Origin: Actinobacteria bacterium casp-actino8
GTDB lineage: Bacteria > Actinomycetota > Acidimicrobiia > Acidimicrobiales > Ilumatobacteraceae
Length of the DNA stretch: 48,227 nucleotides
Reading direction: 5' to 3'
NCBI GenBank assembly: GCA_001510455.1
Contig: LFFH01000045.1
Location: forward strand, 1-48,227
The position numbers and the translations under genes are program-made. Positions 13,593 through 21,423 of this stretch are shown here, one piece after another (the first letter of the stretch is position 1; each line of letters begins with the position of its first letter). Under the pieces are notes generated by a model. That model saw only the letters and a program-made list of their open reading frames with translations. It did no database searches and was not told the DNA's origin.

Positions 13593-13598
13593 ACGTTA
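13593..13598 (-). promoter_or_regulatory. -10 element (TAACGT) of coaE-uvrB
   Basis: TAACGT, 6 nt, ATG 13586: leaderless-type promoter, divergent from the one at 13653. Confidence 0.6.
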
Positions 13599-13652
13599 GG
13601 CCCTCCGTCCCCACGTCGCAGAGGGCGAGCGGATCTCGGGATCTCTTCTCGG

Positions 13653-13658
13653 TACTCT
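13653..13658 (+). promoter_or_regulatory. -10 element (TACTCT) of the LuxR-type regulator
   Basis: TACTCT, 6 nt, ATG 13665: leaderless-type promoter. It decides the start, since the reading frame itself is open 633 nt further upstream. Confidence 0.6.
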
Positions 13659-13664
13659 CCACGC

Positions 13665-14312
13665 ATGATCGAGGCAACATCTGCTCGGATCGTCGTGGCC
13701 GACGATCACGGACTCTTTCGGACGTTGCTCGCCCACCACCTACGTGGGCTCGGTCACCTCGTCGTCGGTGAGGCCAACGGTGGGGACCAGGCCGTTCGAC
13801 TCACTCGCCAACACGAGCCCGATCTCGTCCTCATGGACGTCGCCATGCCGAACGGGGACGGCATCGCGGCGTTGAAGGAGATCTTGGCCGCCGACCGACG
13901 ACGTCGAATCGTGATGCTCTCGATGCACGTCGACGCAATGACGGTACGGCACGCACTGGCGAGCGGGGCACGGGGCTATCTGAGCAAGGACTGCGAGCTG
14001 GACGAGATCGAAGCCGCTATCGGCAGCGCACTCGATGGAGACATCGCGGTGTCGAGCGACATTCGGAGAATCCTCGACGAATCTCCCGAACCTCCGAACG
14101 GAGACACCCTTCTCACCGAACGCGAGAGCGAGGTTCTCCAACTCGTCGCCGATGGTGCATCGACGACCGAGATCGCCGAGCGACTCTTCATCAGCCAAAA
14201 GACGGTCAAGAACCATCTGGCGGCCGTGTACGACAAACTCGACGTCGACGACCGAACCCAGGCCCTCGTCCGAGCGGCCCGACTGGGACTGGTTCGGATC
14301 GAGCGGATCTGA
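13665..14312 (+). CDS. NarL/LuxR-family response regulator
   Basis: The 215-aa protein has a receiver domain (acidic pocket DD near 13-14, phospho-acceptor Asp58 in LVLMDVAMP, Lys108 in YLSKD) and a C-terminal LuxR-type helix-turn-helix (about 148-212, LTERESEVLQLVADGASTTEIAERLFIS..VKNHL). It should bind DNA when phosphorylated. No histidine kinase is adjacent, so its partner and regulon are unknown. It is divergent from coaE and convergent with rpsA, with the stop codons directly abutting. Start chosen from the -10 spacing and domain alignment. Confidence 0.92.
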   Translation: MIEATSARIVVADDHGLFRTLLAHHLRGLGHLVVGEANGGDQAVRLTRQHEPDLVLMDVAMPNGDGIAALKEILAADRRRRIVMLSMHVDAMTVRHALASGARGYLSKDCELDEIEAAIGSALDGDIAVSSDIRRILDESPEPPNGDTLLTERESEVLQLVADGASTTEIAERLFISQKTVKNHLAAVYDKLDVDDRTQALVRAARLGLVRIERI

Positions 14313-15575
14313 TCAGGCTTCGGTGGCTTCGGCAGCCGGTGCCTCGGCGGTATCGCCGTAGTACTCGGCCCACGTCGACTCACGAGACGCATCGTCGGCG
14401 CCCGTGGTCCAGTTGCCGTGCTCGTCGACCTCGAAGTGCGTCCGGTACTCCTCGGCGAGTTCGCCACCCTCGGCCGCCTGCTTGATACTCAGGCTGATAC
14501 GACGGCGGGGAACGTCGAGGTCGATGATCTTCACCCAGAGCTCTTCGCCCGGGGTCACGACCTGCTCGGGGGCATCGACGTGCTGCGTGCTCATCTCCGA
14601 GATGTGGACGAGACCTTCGATTCCCTCTCCGACCTGAACGAAACCACCGAACGGAACCAGTTTGGTGACCCGTCCGTAGACGAGTTGACCGACCTCGTGC
14701 GAGGAAGCGAAGACTTCCCACGGGTCCTTCTGCGTCTGCTTACGCGACAGGCTGATTCGCTCACGGTCGTAGTCGATGTCGAGAACCTTCACGGTCACCT
14801 GGTCGCCGACCTTCACTTCGTCGTTCGGATGATCGACGTGATTCCACGACAGTTCCGACACGTGAATCAGACCGTCCATTCCGCCCAGATCGACGAAGGC
14901 TCCGAAGGCGACCACACTCGACACGACACCGTCCCGAACGTCGCCGACCTTGAGGTTCGACAGGAAGCCGTCGCGGGCCTCCTTCTGCGTCTCCTCGAGG
15001 AAAGCCCGTCGCGACAACACCACGTTGTTTCGATTCTTGTCGAGCTCGATGATCTTGGCTTGGAGAACCTTGCCCACATAAGGCTGCAGATCGCGCACTC
15101 GGCGCAGTTCGACCAACGAGGCCGGGAGGAAGCCGCGCAGTCCGATGTCGACGATGAGGCCACCCTTGACGACCTCGATGACGAGGCCTTCGACGATCTC
15201 GTCGGCTTCCTTCTTCTTTTCGATGTCACCCCAGGCTCGCTCGTACTGAGCGCGCTTCTTCGAAAGGATCAGACGACCTTCTTTGTCCTCCTTCTGAAGG
15301 ACCAGAGCTTCGACGCTCTCGCCGAGCTTGACGATCTCGTTCGGATCGACGTCGTTACGAATGCTCAGTTCGCGCGACGGGATGACTCCCTCGCTCTTGT
15401 AGCCGATGTCGAGCAACACTTCGTCGCGATCGATCTTGACGACCGTGCCGTGCACGACCTGGCCATCCTCGACTTCGACCAGAGTTCCTTCGATGGCTTC
15501 CGAAAAGGGCTTGTCGAGATCGTTTTCGGTGACTTTGCGAGGCTGGTAGTTGCCGTCGGCGTCGTAGTTGCCCAT
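14313..15575 (-). CDS. rpsA: 30S ribosomal protein S1
   Basis: The 420-aa product contains four S1 RNA-binding repeats, the usual actinobacterial number, for example VHGTVVKIDRDEVLLDIGYKSEG, VKGGLIVDIGLRGFLP, VAFGAFVDLGGMDGLIHVSE and VPFGGFVQVGEGIEGLVHISE. An acidic Glu/Ala-rich tail ends the protein. It delivers mRNA to the 30S subunit. I chose ATG 15575 (MGNYDADGNYQPRK); an in-frame TTG at 15605 would add ten residues. Neither has a strong Shine-Dalgarno, which is common for rpsA. A leader of about 95 nt is implied by a -10 at 15677-15682. Confidence 0.94.
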   Translation of the reverse strand: MGNYDADGNYQPRKVTENDLDKPFSEAIEGTLVEVEDGQVVHGTVVKIDRDEVLLDIGYKSEGVIPSRELSIRNDVDPNEIVKLGESVEALVLQKEDKEGRLILSKKRAQYERAWGDIEKKKEADEIVEGLVIEVVKGGLIVDIGLRGFLPASLVELRRVRDLQPYVGKVLQAKIIELDKNRNNVVLSRRAFLEETQKEARDGFLSNLKVGDVRDGVVSSVVAFGAFVDLGGMDGLIHVSELSWNHVDHPNDEVKVGDQVTVKVLDIDYDRERISLSRKQTQKDPWEVFASSHEVGQLVYGRVTKLVPFGGFVQVGEGIEGLVHISEMSTQHVDAPEQVVTPGEELWVKIIDLDVPRRRISLSIKQAAEGGELAEEYRTHFEVDEHGNWTTGADDASRESTWAEYYGDTAEAPAAEATEA

Positions 15576-15656
15576 GGGGCTGGTGGAGGTCAAGAGGTCG
15601 GACAAGAGGATGCGCTTTCGAATGGACGTGAAACGTTGAACGGACGGATGGACTCA

Positions 15657-15669
15657 CCCTCGACGAGGG
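15657..15669. promoter_or_regulatory. 13-bp palindrome at the presumed rpsA transcription start
   Basis: CCCTCGACGAGGG has perfect 6-bp arms around one base. It sits 8 bp downstream of the TAACCT -10 candidate. It could be an operator or, in RNA, a small hairpin at the mRNA 5' end. Confidence 0.3.
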
Positions 15670-15676
15670 CCTGGTC

Positions 15677-15682
15677 AGGTTA
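15677..15682 (-). promoter_or_regulatory. Candidate -10 element (TAACCT) of rpsA
   Basis: TAACCT on the minus strand, about 100 nt before ATG 15575. It is the only TANNNT I noted in the stretch between the methyltransferase stop and rpsA. No -35 recognised. Confidence 0.4.
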
Positions 15683-15702
15683 CCCCTGAATCCGACCCCT
15701 GC

Positions 15703-16461
15703 CTACGGGAGACCGGTGTCACGGGTGGCCAGAACCAGGAATTCACTCGATTCGGTGGATGGTTTCTCCCGCCGGTACGAACCCGGATCGACCGACCAGA
15801 TCTCGTCGATGGCCCATCCGGTTCGTCCGGCCAGAAGGCGCAGTTCTCTCGGGGTGAAACATCCGGTCCAGAGATCGACGTCCCGATCCACTCCGGCCTC
15901 CGACTTCACGACCGTGCGCTCGTGGGACACGCCGAGGTCGGCGTCGAAATCGGCGTCCTCGTGGTAGCGAACCGAGAAATACGAACTGAAAGCCGACAGG
16001 GCGAGACCGGCACCCGGTCGGGCGCGACTGGCTGCTCCGAGCAGGATCATTCGGTCGTCATCGGGATCCCGCATGAGACCGAAGGCCCCCTGGCACAAGC
16101 AGATCACGGCGTCGAAATCGGACGGAACCGTCGTCGACGTGGCCAGGTCGCGGGCGTCCAGACGGTCGAACACCACTCCACCAAGACCCTCAGCCGCAGC
16201 CGCTTCGCGAGCCAGGTCGACGAAGGTCTGACTGATGTCGATTCCGTGGACGCGTGCACCGCGACGACCGAGTTCGATTGCATGGCGTCCCGGCCCACAT
16301 CCGACATCGAGGACCTGGGACCCCGGTTCGAGTTCGAGAACCTCCCAGAGGAAGTCGATCTCCTGCCGGGTGCCCTTGGTGAACGAGTAGCGGAGATACG
16401 CCTTACCGAGGTGGTCGGCGATCGGCTCGAACCAGTGCTCTCCGCTCGGAGACTCGCTCAC
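15703..16461 (-). CDS. Class I SAM-dependent methyltransferase
   Basis: The 252-aa protein has SAM motif I VLDVGCGPGRHAIELG (50-65), post-I VHGIDIS, and FDAVICLCQGAFGLM in the motif-IV position. It is a small-molecule-type methyltransferase of unknown substrate. The start is GTG 16461, overlapping the polA stop by 4 nt (GTGA), so it is translated together with polA. A methyltransferase coupled to polA and an ANTAR regulator is an unexplained combination. Confidence 0.85.
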   Translation of the reverse strand: MSESPSGEHWFEPIADHLGKAYLRYSFTKGTRQEIDFLWEVLELEPGSQVLDVGCGPGRHAIELGRRGARVHGIDISQTFVDLAREAAAAEGLGGVVFDRLDARDLATSTTVPSDFDAVICLCQGAFGLMRDPDDDRMILLGAASRARPGAGLALSAFSSYFSVRYHEDADFDADLGVSHERTVVKSEAGVDRDVDLWTGCFTPRELRLLAGRTGWAIDEIWSVDPGSYRREKPSTESSEFLVLATRDTGLP

Positions 16462-19112
16462 GACTTGGCCGCACCCCAGGAGTGACCCCAGGCGAAGTTC
16501 ACGTCGAGGGGGACGTCGAGGTCGGCGGCCCGTCGCATGATGTCGATCACCGAGTCCCCCACTACCTCGCGCTCGGTCTCGGCGACTTCTACGACGACTT
16601 CGTCATGGACCTGGAGCACGAGCCGACTCGACCTCTGTGCCCCACGAAGGTGCTGGTCGGTCCGAACCAGAGCGACTTTGAAGATGTCGGCCGCCAGACC
16701 CTGGATTCCGGCATTCATGGCCTGTCGCTCGCCCGCTTGCCGAACACGGAAATTTGCGTTCTGGAGTTCGGGAATCGGACGACGTCGGCCGAAGAGGGTC
16801 TCGGTGTAGCCCCGCTCACGGGCCTCGGCCACGGTTCGCTCCATGTAGTCGTGAACGTTCGGGAACGCCGCGAAATACGCGTCGAGTATCGATTGGGCTT
16901 CACTCACCGGAACCGCCAACCGCTGCGCGAGCCCGAAGGCTTCCATTCCGTAGGCCAGCCCGTAGGACACCATCTTGGCGTAGGACCGTTGATCGGACGT
17001 CACCTCGGATTCCGGGACACCGAAGACCTGCGAGGCCGTTGCGCGATGCACGTCTCGTCCACTCGTGAAGGCGTCGATGAGACCCGGGTCCTGGGCCAGG
17101 TGCGCGATACAACGCAATTCGATCTGGTTGTAATCAGCGACGAGAAAGACGTAACCGGAAGCCGGCACGAAGGCATCGCGGAACTCACGACCTCGTTCGG
17201 TTCGCACAGGAATGTTGTGGAGGTTCGGGTGCTCACTCGACAGACGTCCAGTGCGGGCCACGGTTTGTTGGAACGTCGCGTGGATCCGCCCGTCGTCGGC
17301 GATCTCCGACTGCAAACCTTCTCCGTAGGTTCCTCGCAGTTTTTCGAGCTCGCGGTATTCGAGAAGTGCGTCGATGAATTCGGGCCATTCGTCGCGAAGT
17401 TTCTCGAGCGTTGCCGCATCGGTCGAGTAACCGGTCTTGGTCTTCTTGGGAGGCTTCAGACCCTTGTCTTCGAAGAGGATCCGCGCCAGTTGAGCCGGTG
17501 AGTTCGGGTTGAACGGGCCACCAGCCAGATCTTGCAGAGATGCCGCCAATGCCTCCGTCTCGATGGTCAACCGCCGAGCGATGTCCTTCAGACGATCAGC
17601 GTCCACGCCGATACCGACCGACTCCATACGAGCCAGTACCCCGACGAGAGGAATCTCCACGTCCTCGAACAGAGACGACATTCCCACTCGGGACAATGCA
17701 GCCGACAACGAATCGGCGACCAGACCCACCGACATCGCCGCATGGGCCACGCTCGTCACGATGTCGGATCCTCCGAGGTCGAGCTCACCATCGGGTGTTG
17801 CGGCCTCGGGCAACACGTGATCGGAGTGCTCTCCGACGAGAGCCGACAGTGACGTTGATCGACTCGGATCGAGAAGATAGGACGCGATGGCGCTGTCGAA
17901 GACGAGGGTCGGAGGCTCGAGGCCGAGACGGAGCAACGACCGCCACAACGGTTTCACGTCATGACCTCGCGCAGCCAAAGACGACATGACGCTCGCGATC
18001 GTTTCGTCGACCAGATCAGCGGCGGAGATCCAGATCACTCGGCCCGATCCGACGGTGGCCGCCAATCCGAGAAGTTCGGAACGGCCCGGCTCACCCACCC
18101 ATCCCCCGGCAACGTCGATCGAGGGCAGCGAGGAGAGGTGCCCGGCGATGGCATCGGCCGACAGGCCGTCGAGGACCTCGACGGACACTTCTTCCCGAGG
18201 CGCCGACTCGGATCCTCCGGAAAATCCGAGTGCGGCCAAGGCGTCGCCGAGGCGATCGCCGAGGCTTCGAAATTCGAGGAATTCGAGAAGCCGGCGAAGT
18301 TCGTCCGAGTGGGGTTCGATGCCCGAGTCCTTCGGATCGAAATCGATCGGTACATCGTGACGCAACGTCATCAGATTCTCGTTCTTACGGGCCAATTGTT
18401 CGTTGTCGGTCAGTGCGGCCCGCAACTTCGGCGTCTGGTCATCGACGTTCGCGAAGATTCCGTCCAGACCCCCGTACTTGTTGATGAGCTTGGCCGCCGT
18501 CTTCTCACCGACTCCCGGTACCCCAGGAAGGTTGTCACTCGGATCGCCACGGAGCGCTGCGTAGGCCGGGTATTGCTCGGGGGTGACGCCCGTGCGCTCG
18601 GCGATACCGGCTTCGTCGTAGAGGACATAGTCGCTCACACCACGACGGTTGTAGAGCACCCTCACATGGGGATCGCGAACCAACTGATAGCTGTCGCGAT
18701 CACCCGTGACGATGATCGCATCGAAACCAGCCTCGACCGATCGATCGACGGCGGTGGCGATCAGGTCATCGGCCTCGAAGCCGGCCAGTTCCAGCACCGT
18801 GACACCCAGAGCCGCCAGAAGTTCGCGAACGATTCCGAGTTGCTGTCGCAAGATGTCGGGAGCCGACTCTCGCTGGGCCTTGTACGTGGGCTCGGCCTCG
18901 TGGCGAAACGTCGGCTCGGAGCGATCGAACGCGACCACGAGGCCGGCTGGTCGATGCTCTTTCAGCATCGTCACGAGCATCGAGGTGAACCCGTAGACGG
19001 CATTGGTCACCTGTCCGCTCGCCGTGACCATGTCGGTGGGTAGACCGAAGAACGCCCGGTACGTGAGCGAATTACCGTCGAGAACGAGAACGGTCGGCCG
19101 AGCGTCGCTCAC
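16458..19112 (-). CDS. polA: DNA polymerase I
   Basis: The 884-aa enzyme has an intact N-terminal 5'-3' exonuclease (about 1-290, with GFEADDLIAT and RGDPSDNLPGVPGVGEKTAAKL) and a complete polymerase domain: motif A VADYNQIELR, O-helix motif B RSYAKMVSYGLAYGM, motif C LQVHDEVVVEV. The middle 3'-5' proofreading domain is degenerate: DxE is DVA, and the other metal-ligand positions are not Asp. The ddNTP-discrimination site is Tyr (Phe762 in E. coli). Both traits are known from actinobacterial PolA. GTG 19112 overlaps the ANTAR regulator stop by 4 nt and the stop overlaps the next methyltransferase by 4 nt, giving a three-gene coupled unit. Confidence 0.96.
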   Translation of the reverse strand: MSDARPTVLVLDGNSLTYRAFFGLPTDMVTASGQVTNAVYGFTSMLVTMLKEHRPAGLVVAFDRSEPTFRHEAEPTYKAQRESAPDILRQQLGIVRELLAALGVTVLELAGFEADDLIATAVDRSVEAGFDAIIVTGDRDSYQLVRDPHVRVLYNRRGVSDYVLYDEAGIAERTGVTPEQYPAYAALRGDPSDNLPGVPGVGEKTAAKLINKYGGLDGIFANVDDQTPKLRAALTDNEQLARKNENLMTLRHDVPIDFDPKDSGIEPHSDELRRLLEFLEFRSLGDRLGDALAALGFSGGSESAPREEVSVEVLDGLSADAIAGHLSSLPSIDVAGGWVGEPGRSELLGLAATVGSGRVIWISAADLVDETIASVMSSLAARGHDVKPLWRSLLRLGLEPPTLVFDSAIASYLLDPSRSTSLSALVGEHSDHVLPEAATPDGELDLGGSDIVTSVAHAAMSVGLVADSLSAALSRVGMSSLFEDVEIPLVGVLARMESVGIGVDADRLKDIARRLTIETEALAASLQDLAGGPFNPNSPAQLARILFEDKGLKPPKKTKTGYSTDAATLEKLRDEWPEFIDALLEYRELEKLRGTYGEGLQSEIADDGRIHATFQQTVARTGRLSSEHPNLHNIPVRTERGREFRDAFVPASGYVFLVADYNQIELRCIAHLAQDPGLIDAFTSGRDVHRATASQVFGVPESEVTSDQRSYAKMVSYGLAYGMEAFGLAQRLAVPVSEAQSILDAYFAAFPNVHDYMERTVAEARERGYTETLFGRRRPIPELQNANFRVRQAGERQAMNAGIQGLAADIFKVALVRTDQHLRGAQRSSRLVLQVHDEVVVEVAETEREVVGDSVIDIMRRAADLDVPLDVNFAWGHSWGAAKS

Positions 19113-19684
19113 GGAGTCAGGTCACCGGCCAGGATCCGATCGGCGACGTCCTTCATGCGGGTTCGTTCTTTCATCGCCGTTCGCTGAATGAACGAGAAAG
19201 CATCCTGTTCCTTCATTCCGAACTCGTCGATGAGACGACCCTTGGCCCGATCGATCGTCTTGCGAATCTCGAGTTGCTCACCGAGTGAATCGACGCTTCC
19301 GCTCAACGACTGAAGTTCACGGAAACGACCGATCGCCACTTCGATGGCCGGCACCAGGTCACTCTTCTGATACGGCTTGACCAGATAAGCGAGAGCACCG
19401 GCGTCACGAGCTTGCTCGATCACCTCTCGCTGACTGAACGCGGTGAGCACGAGCACCCCGCAAATTCGCTCGCCGGCGACGTGTCGCGCGACTTCCAAGC
19501 CGTCCATTCCCGGCATCTTCACGTCGAGGATCGCGAGATCGGGTCGGGTCGACCGAATGAGCTCGAGCGCCACGTCACCTCGACCGGCCTCGCCCACGAC
19601 GTCGTACCCCTCCTCGAGGAGCGTCTCTTTCAGATCGAGGCGAATAATGGCCTCGTCTTCGGCGATCACCACACGAATGCTCAC
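19109..19684 (-). CDS. ANTAR-domain response regulator (PdtaR/AmiR-NasT type)
   Basis: The 191-aa protein has a receiver domain (EDE near 9-11, Asp54 in LAILDVKMPGMDG, Lys103 in LVKPYQ) followed by an ANTAR RNA-binding domain (about 130-186, with TIDRAKGRLIDEFGMKEQDAFSFIQRTAM). Such proteins bind paired hexaloop hairpins in mRNAs to relieve termination. It is closest in form to mycobacterial PdtaR, which also lies near polA. No sensor kinase is nearby. GTG 19684 is preferred because TTGAAT lies 6 nt upstream; TTG 19696 is an alternative. The stop overlaps polA (GTGA). Confidence 0.92.
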   Translation of the reverse strand: MSIRVVIAEDEAIIRLDLKETLLEEGYDVVGEAGRGDVALELIRSTRPDLAILDVKMPGMDGLEVARHVAGERICGVLVLTAFSQREVIEQARDAGALAYLVKPYQKSDLVPAIEVAIGRFRELQSLSGSVDSLGEQLEIRKTIDRAKGRLIDEFGMKEQDAFSFIQRTAMKERTRMKDVADRILAGDLTP

Positions 19685-19753
19685 TCGGACATTCAACCAG
19701 AGAGGGCTGGATCAGAGAGGACTCTCCAGAAGGAGCCCAGACGCAGGTTCCGG

Positions 19754-20047
19754 TCAGCTGGATTGGCGAGTCAGACGGTCCAAGAGAGCATCCTGGCGAG
19801 CCTCGAGCTCGGCGATCGACGCAACAACCTGTTCGCGGTGGACCTTCATCGCCTCGGCGTGTCGACGCGCCTCTCGATAGTCGCTGTCGGCACCGGGCGT
19901 TTCCGAGACGAGGGCCCGAAGGCCCATGTCGTCGGCTTCGTCGGACAGGTGACGTAGCTGCTCGTCCACGATGCTGAGTTCTCCTCGCAGGCGACGCAAC
20001 CGGTCCCCAGCCTCCCGGAGCCGACGCTCGATCATCCGCTGTCCCAC
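19754..20047 (-). CDS. Small coiled-coil protein of unknown function
   Basis: The 97-aa product is highly charged and predicted helical: two heptad-rich stretches (about 5-40 and 55-95) flank a short MGLRALVSETPGAD turn, so an antiparallel coiled coil is likely. No catalytic motif, signal or membrane segment. The start is decided by TACACT, 6 nt, GTG 20047; ATG 20035 is an alternative, and the longer frame would run into the tRNA. It lies upstream of the ANTAR-polA unit on the same strand. I do not recognise a named family. Confidence 0.7.
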   Translation of the reverse strand: MGQRMIERRLREAGDRLRRLRGELSIVDEQLRHLSDEADDMGLRALVSETPGADSDYREARRHAEAMKVHREQVVASIAELEARQDALLDRLTRQSS

Positions 20048-20053
20048 GATGGC

Positions 20054-20059
20054 AGTGTA
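20054..20059 (-). promoter_or_regulatory. -10 element (TACACT) of the coiled-coil gene
   Basis: TACACT, 6 nt, GTG 20047: leaderless-type promoter placed 10 bp after the tRNA 3' end. Confidence 0.55.
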
Positions 20060-20068
20060 CGAAATGAG

Positions 20069-20141
20069 TGCCCCGGGTGGGATTCGAACCCACACCGTAC
20101 GGAGTTTGAAGCCGCTGCCTCTGCCGTTGGGCTACCGGGGC
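20069..20141 (-). tRNA. Class I tRNA with CAA in the anticodon position; identity uncertain
   Basis: The 73-nt molecule folds with a perfect 7-bp acceptor (GCCCCGG/CCGGGGC), a TA spacer, a D-arm with one A-C mismatch, and a perfect T-arm (GTGGG/CCCAC, loop TTCGAAT). The discriminator is A and CCA is not encoded. The anticodon loop reads TTCAAAC, giving CAA (Leu, codon UUG). However, the variable loop has only 5 nt (tRNA-Leu is class II with a long arm) and the stem pair next to the loop is C-U mismatched. Reading UCA would need a shifted loop and is unlikely because nearly every gene here ends in TGA. Confidence 0.8.
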
Positions 20142-20150
20142 GCAGGCGCA

Positions 20151-20156
20151 ACCCTA
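20151..20156 (-). promoter_or_regulatory. -10 element (TAGGGT) of the tRNA gene
   Basis: TAGGGT lies 9 nt upstream of the mature tRNA 5' end, a normal distance for a short 5' leader. Confidence 0.5.
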
Positions 20157-20235
20157 TCCGTCTCCCCCTCCCTCTCGTCATGTGGCGCTCGATGCGACTA
20201 CTGGGGAGTAACCCACTCGGCCGACCCATGCCGAT

Positions 20236-20241
20236 TATCGT
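20236..20241 (+). promoter_or_regulatory. -10 element (TATCGT) of the fab operon
   Basis: TATCGT, 6 nt, GTG 20248: leaderless-type promoter. The palindrome CGTTCGAACG (20239-20248) overlaps the -10 and the start and could be a small operator. Confidence 0.55.
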
Positions 20242-20247
20242 TCGAAC

Positions 20248-21423
20248 GTGCTCGCCTTCACTTTTCCCGGCCAAGGGTCCCAGCGCCCGGGGATGGGCCG
20301 CCCGTGGGTGGAGCACGAGAGTTGGGAGCTCGTGGGCGAAGCGTCGGACGTCGCCGGCCGCGACGTTGCTCGGCTCCTACTCGACGCCGATGCCGAGGAA
20401 TTGAAGGACACTCGCAACGCTCAGTTGACCACTTTCGTCTCGAGTCTCGTCGTGCTCGACGCCGTCGAGCGACTCGGTGTCGATGCCGGGTTCTGCGCAG
20501 GTCACTCGCTCGGTGAGTACACCGCTCTGTGTGCATCGGGCGCGCTGTCGTTCGACGAAGGCGTCGCCCTCGTCGCGGAGCGCGCGGCGGCGATGCATGA
20601 CGCCGGCCAACGACATCCAGGCACGATGGCTGCGATTCTCGGACTCGACGACGAGGACGTCGAGGTCGCGTGCCGACGGGCCGACAGCGACGTGTGGGTG
20701 GCCAACTTCAACGCTCCCGGACAAGTCGTGATCGCTGGATCCCCCGAGGGAGTGTCCCGAGCGAGCGACATCGCAAAGGAACTCGGCGCCAAGAAGTCGA
20801 TGCCTCTTCAAGTCTCGGGAGCGTTCCACACACCCTTCATGACACCGGCTCGTGACCGACTTCGTTCGGCGATCGCCGCCGCCTCACCGCGCGACACCGA
20901 CATGCCGGTCGTCAGTAACGTCGATGCTCTGGCCCACGCATCCGGATCCGAGTGGGCCAGCCTTTTGTCGGCTCAGCTCTCCAGCCCCGTGCGCTGGAAG
21001 CAGTGTCTCCTCGAATTGTCACGGCTCGGGGTCGTGTCGTTCGCCGAACTCGGTCCGGGTGGAGTGCTCACCGGGATGACCAAACGCACTCTCGATCGAG
21101 CTCGAACAGTTTCGGTGTCGACCCCCGACGACCTCGACAAACTGCTCGACTGGGTCAACGATGGACGTTCCGCTGCGACTTCGCAGCACGAGGGAGAACA
21201 CCTCTTCGCCGTCGAACGTCTCGTCGTGAGTCCGGGTGCCGGAGTGTTCACTCCCCGTTCGGACATCGGACCCGGGGAGCACGTCGCGATCGGTACCGTG
21301 ATCGGTCACATCGGATCGGTCGAGGTTCGGTCGGCATTCGACGGTGTGCTCCAGGCCTACATCGCGGTCGATGGTGAGCGCGTCACACCTCGACAACCGA
21401 TCGCCTGGCTGAGGACTCTCTGA
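20248..21423 (+). CDS. fabD: Malonyl-CoA:ACP transacylase fused to a BCCP-like domain
   Basis: Residues 1-305 are a complete malonyl transferase: PGQGSQ (7-12), nucleophile Ser87 in GHSLGEY, Arg112, and His194 in GAFHTPFM. It loads malonate on acyl carrier protein for fatty-acid elongation. Residues 320-391 form an extra domain resembling the biotin carboxyl carrier fold (VVSPGAGVF at 326-334, a hammerhead-like hairpin, DGVLQAYIAVDGERVTPRQP) but without the MKM biotinylation motif: the turn is shortened and has no Lys. Typical FabD is about 310 aa, so this is a fusion. GTG start set by the upstream -10. Stop shares a base with fabH. Confidence 0.92.
   Translation: MLAFTFPGQGSQRPGMGRPWVEHESWELVGEASDVAGRDVARLLLDADAEELKDTRNAQLTTFVSSLVVLDAVERLGVDAGFCAGHSLGEYTALCASGALSFDEGVALVAERAAAMHDAGQRHPGTMAAILGLDDEDVEVACRRADSDVWVANFNAPGQVVIAGSPEGVSRASDIAKELGAKKSMPLQVSGAFHTPFMTPARDRLRSAIAAASPRDTDMPVVSNVDALAHASGSEWASLLSAQLSSPVRWKQCLLELSRLGVVSFAELGPGGVLTGMTKRTLDRARTVSVSTPDDLDKLLDWVNDGRSAATSQHEGEHLFAVERLVVSPGAGVFTPRSDIGPGEHVAIGTVIGHIGSVEVRSAFDGVLQAYIAVDGERVTPRQPIAWLRTL

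Noticed and set aside
20069..20141. Reading the tRNA as a UGA-decoding (UCA anticodon) or selenocysteine tRNA
   Set aside because: It needs a shifted loop, lacks the long acceptor and variable arm of tRNA-Sec, and TGA is the normal stop codon of nearly all genes here.
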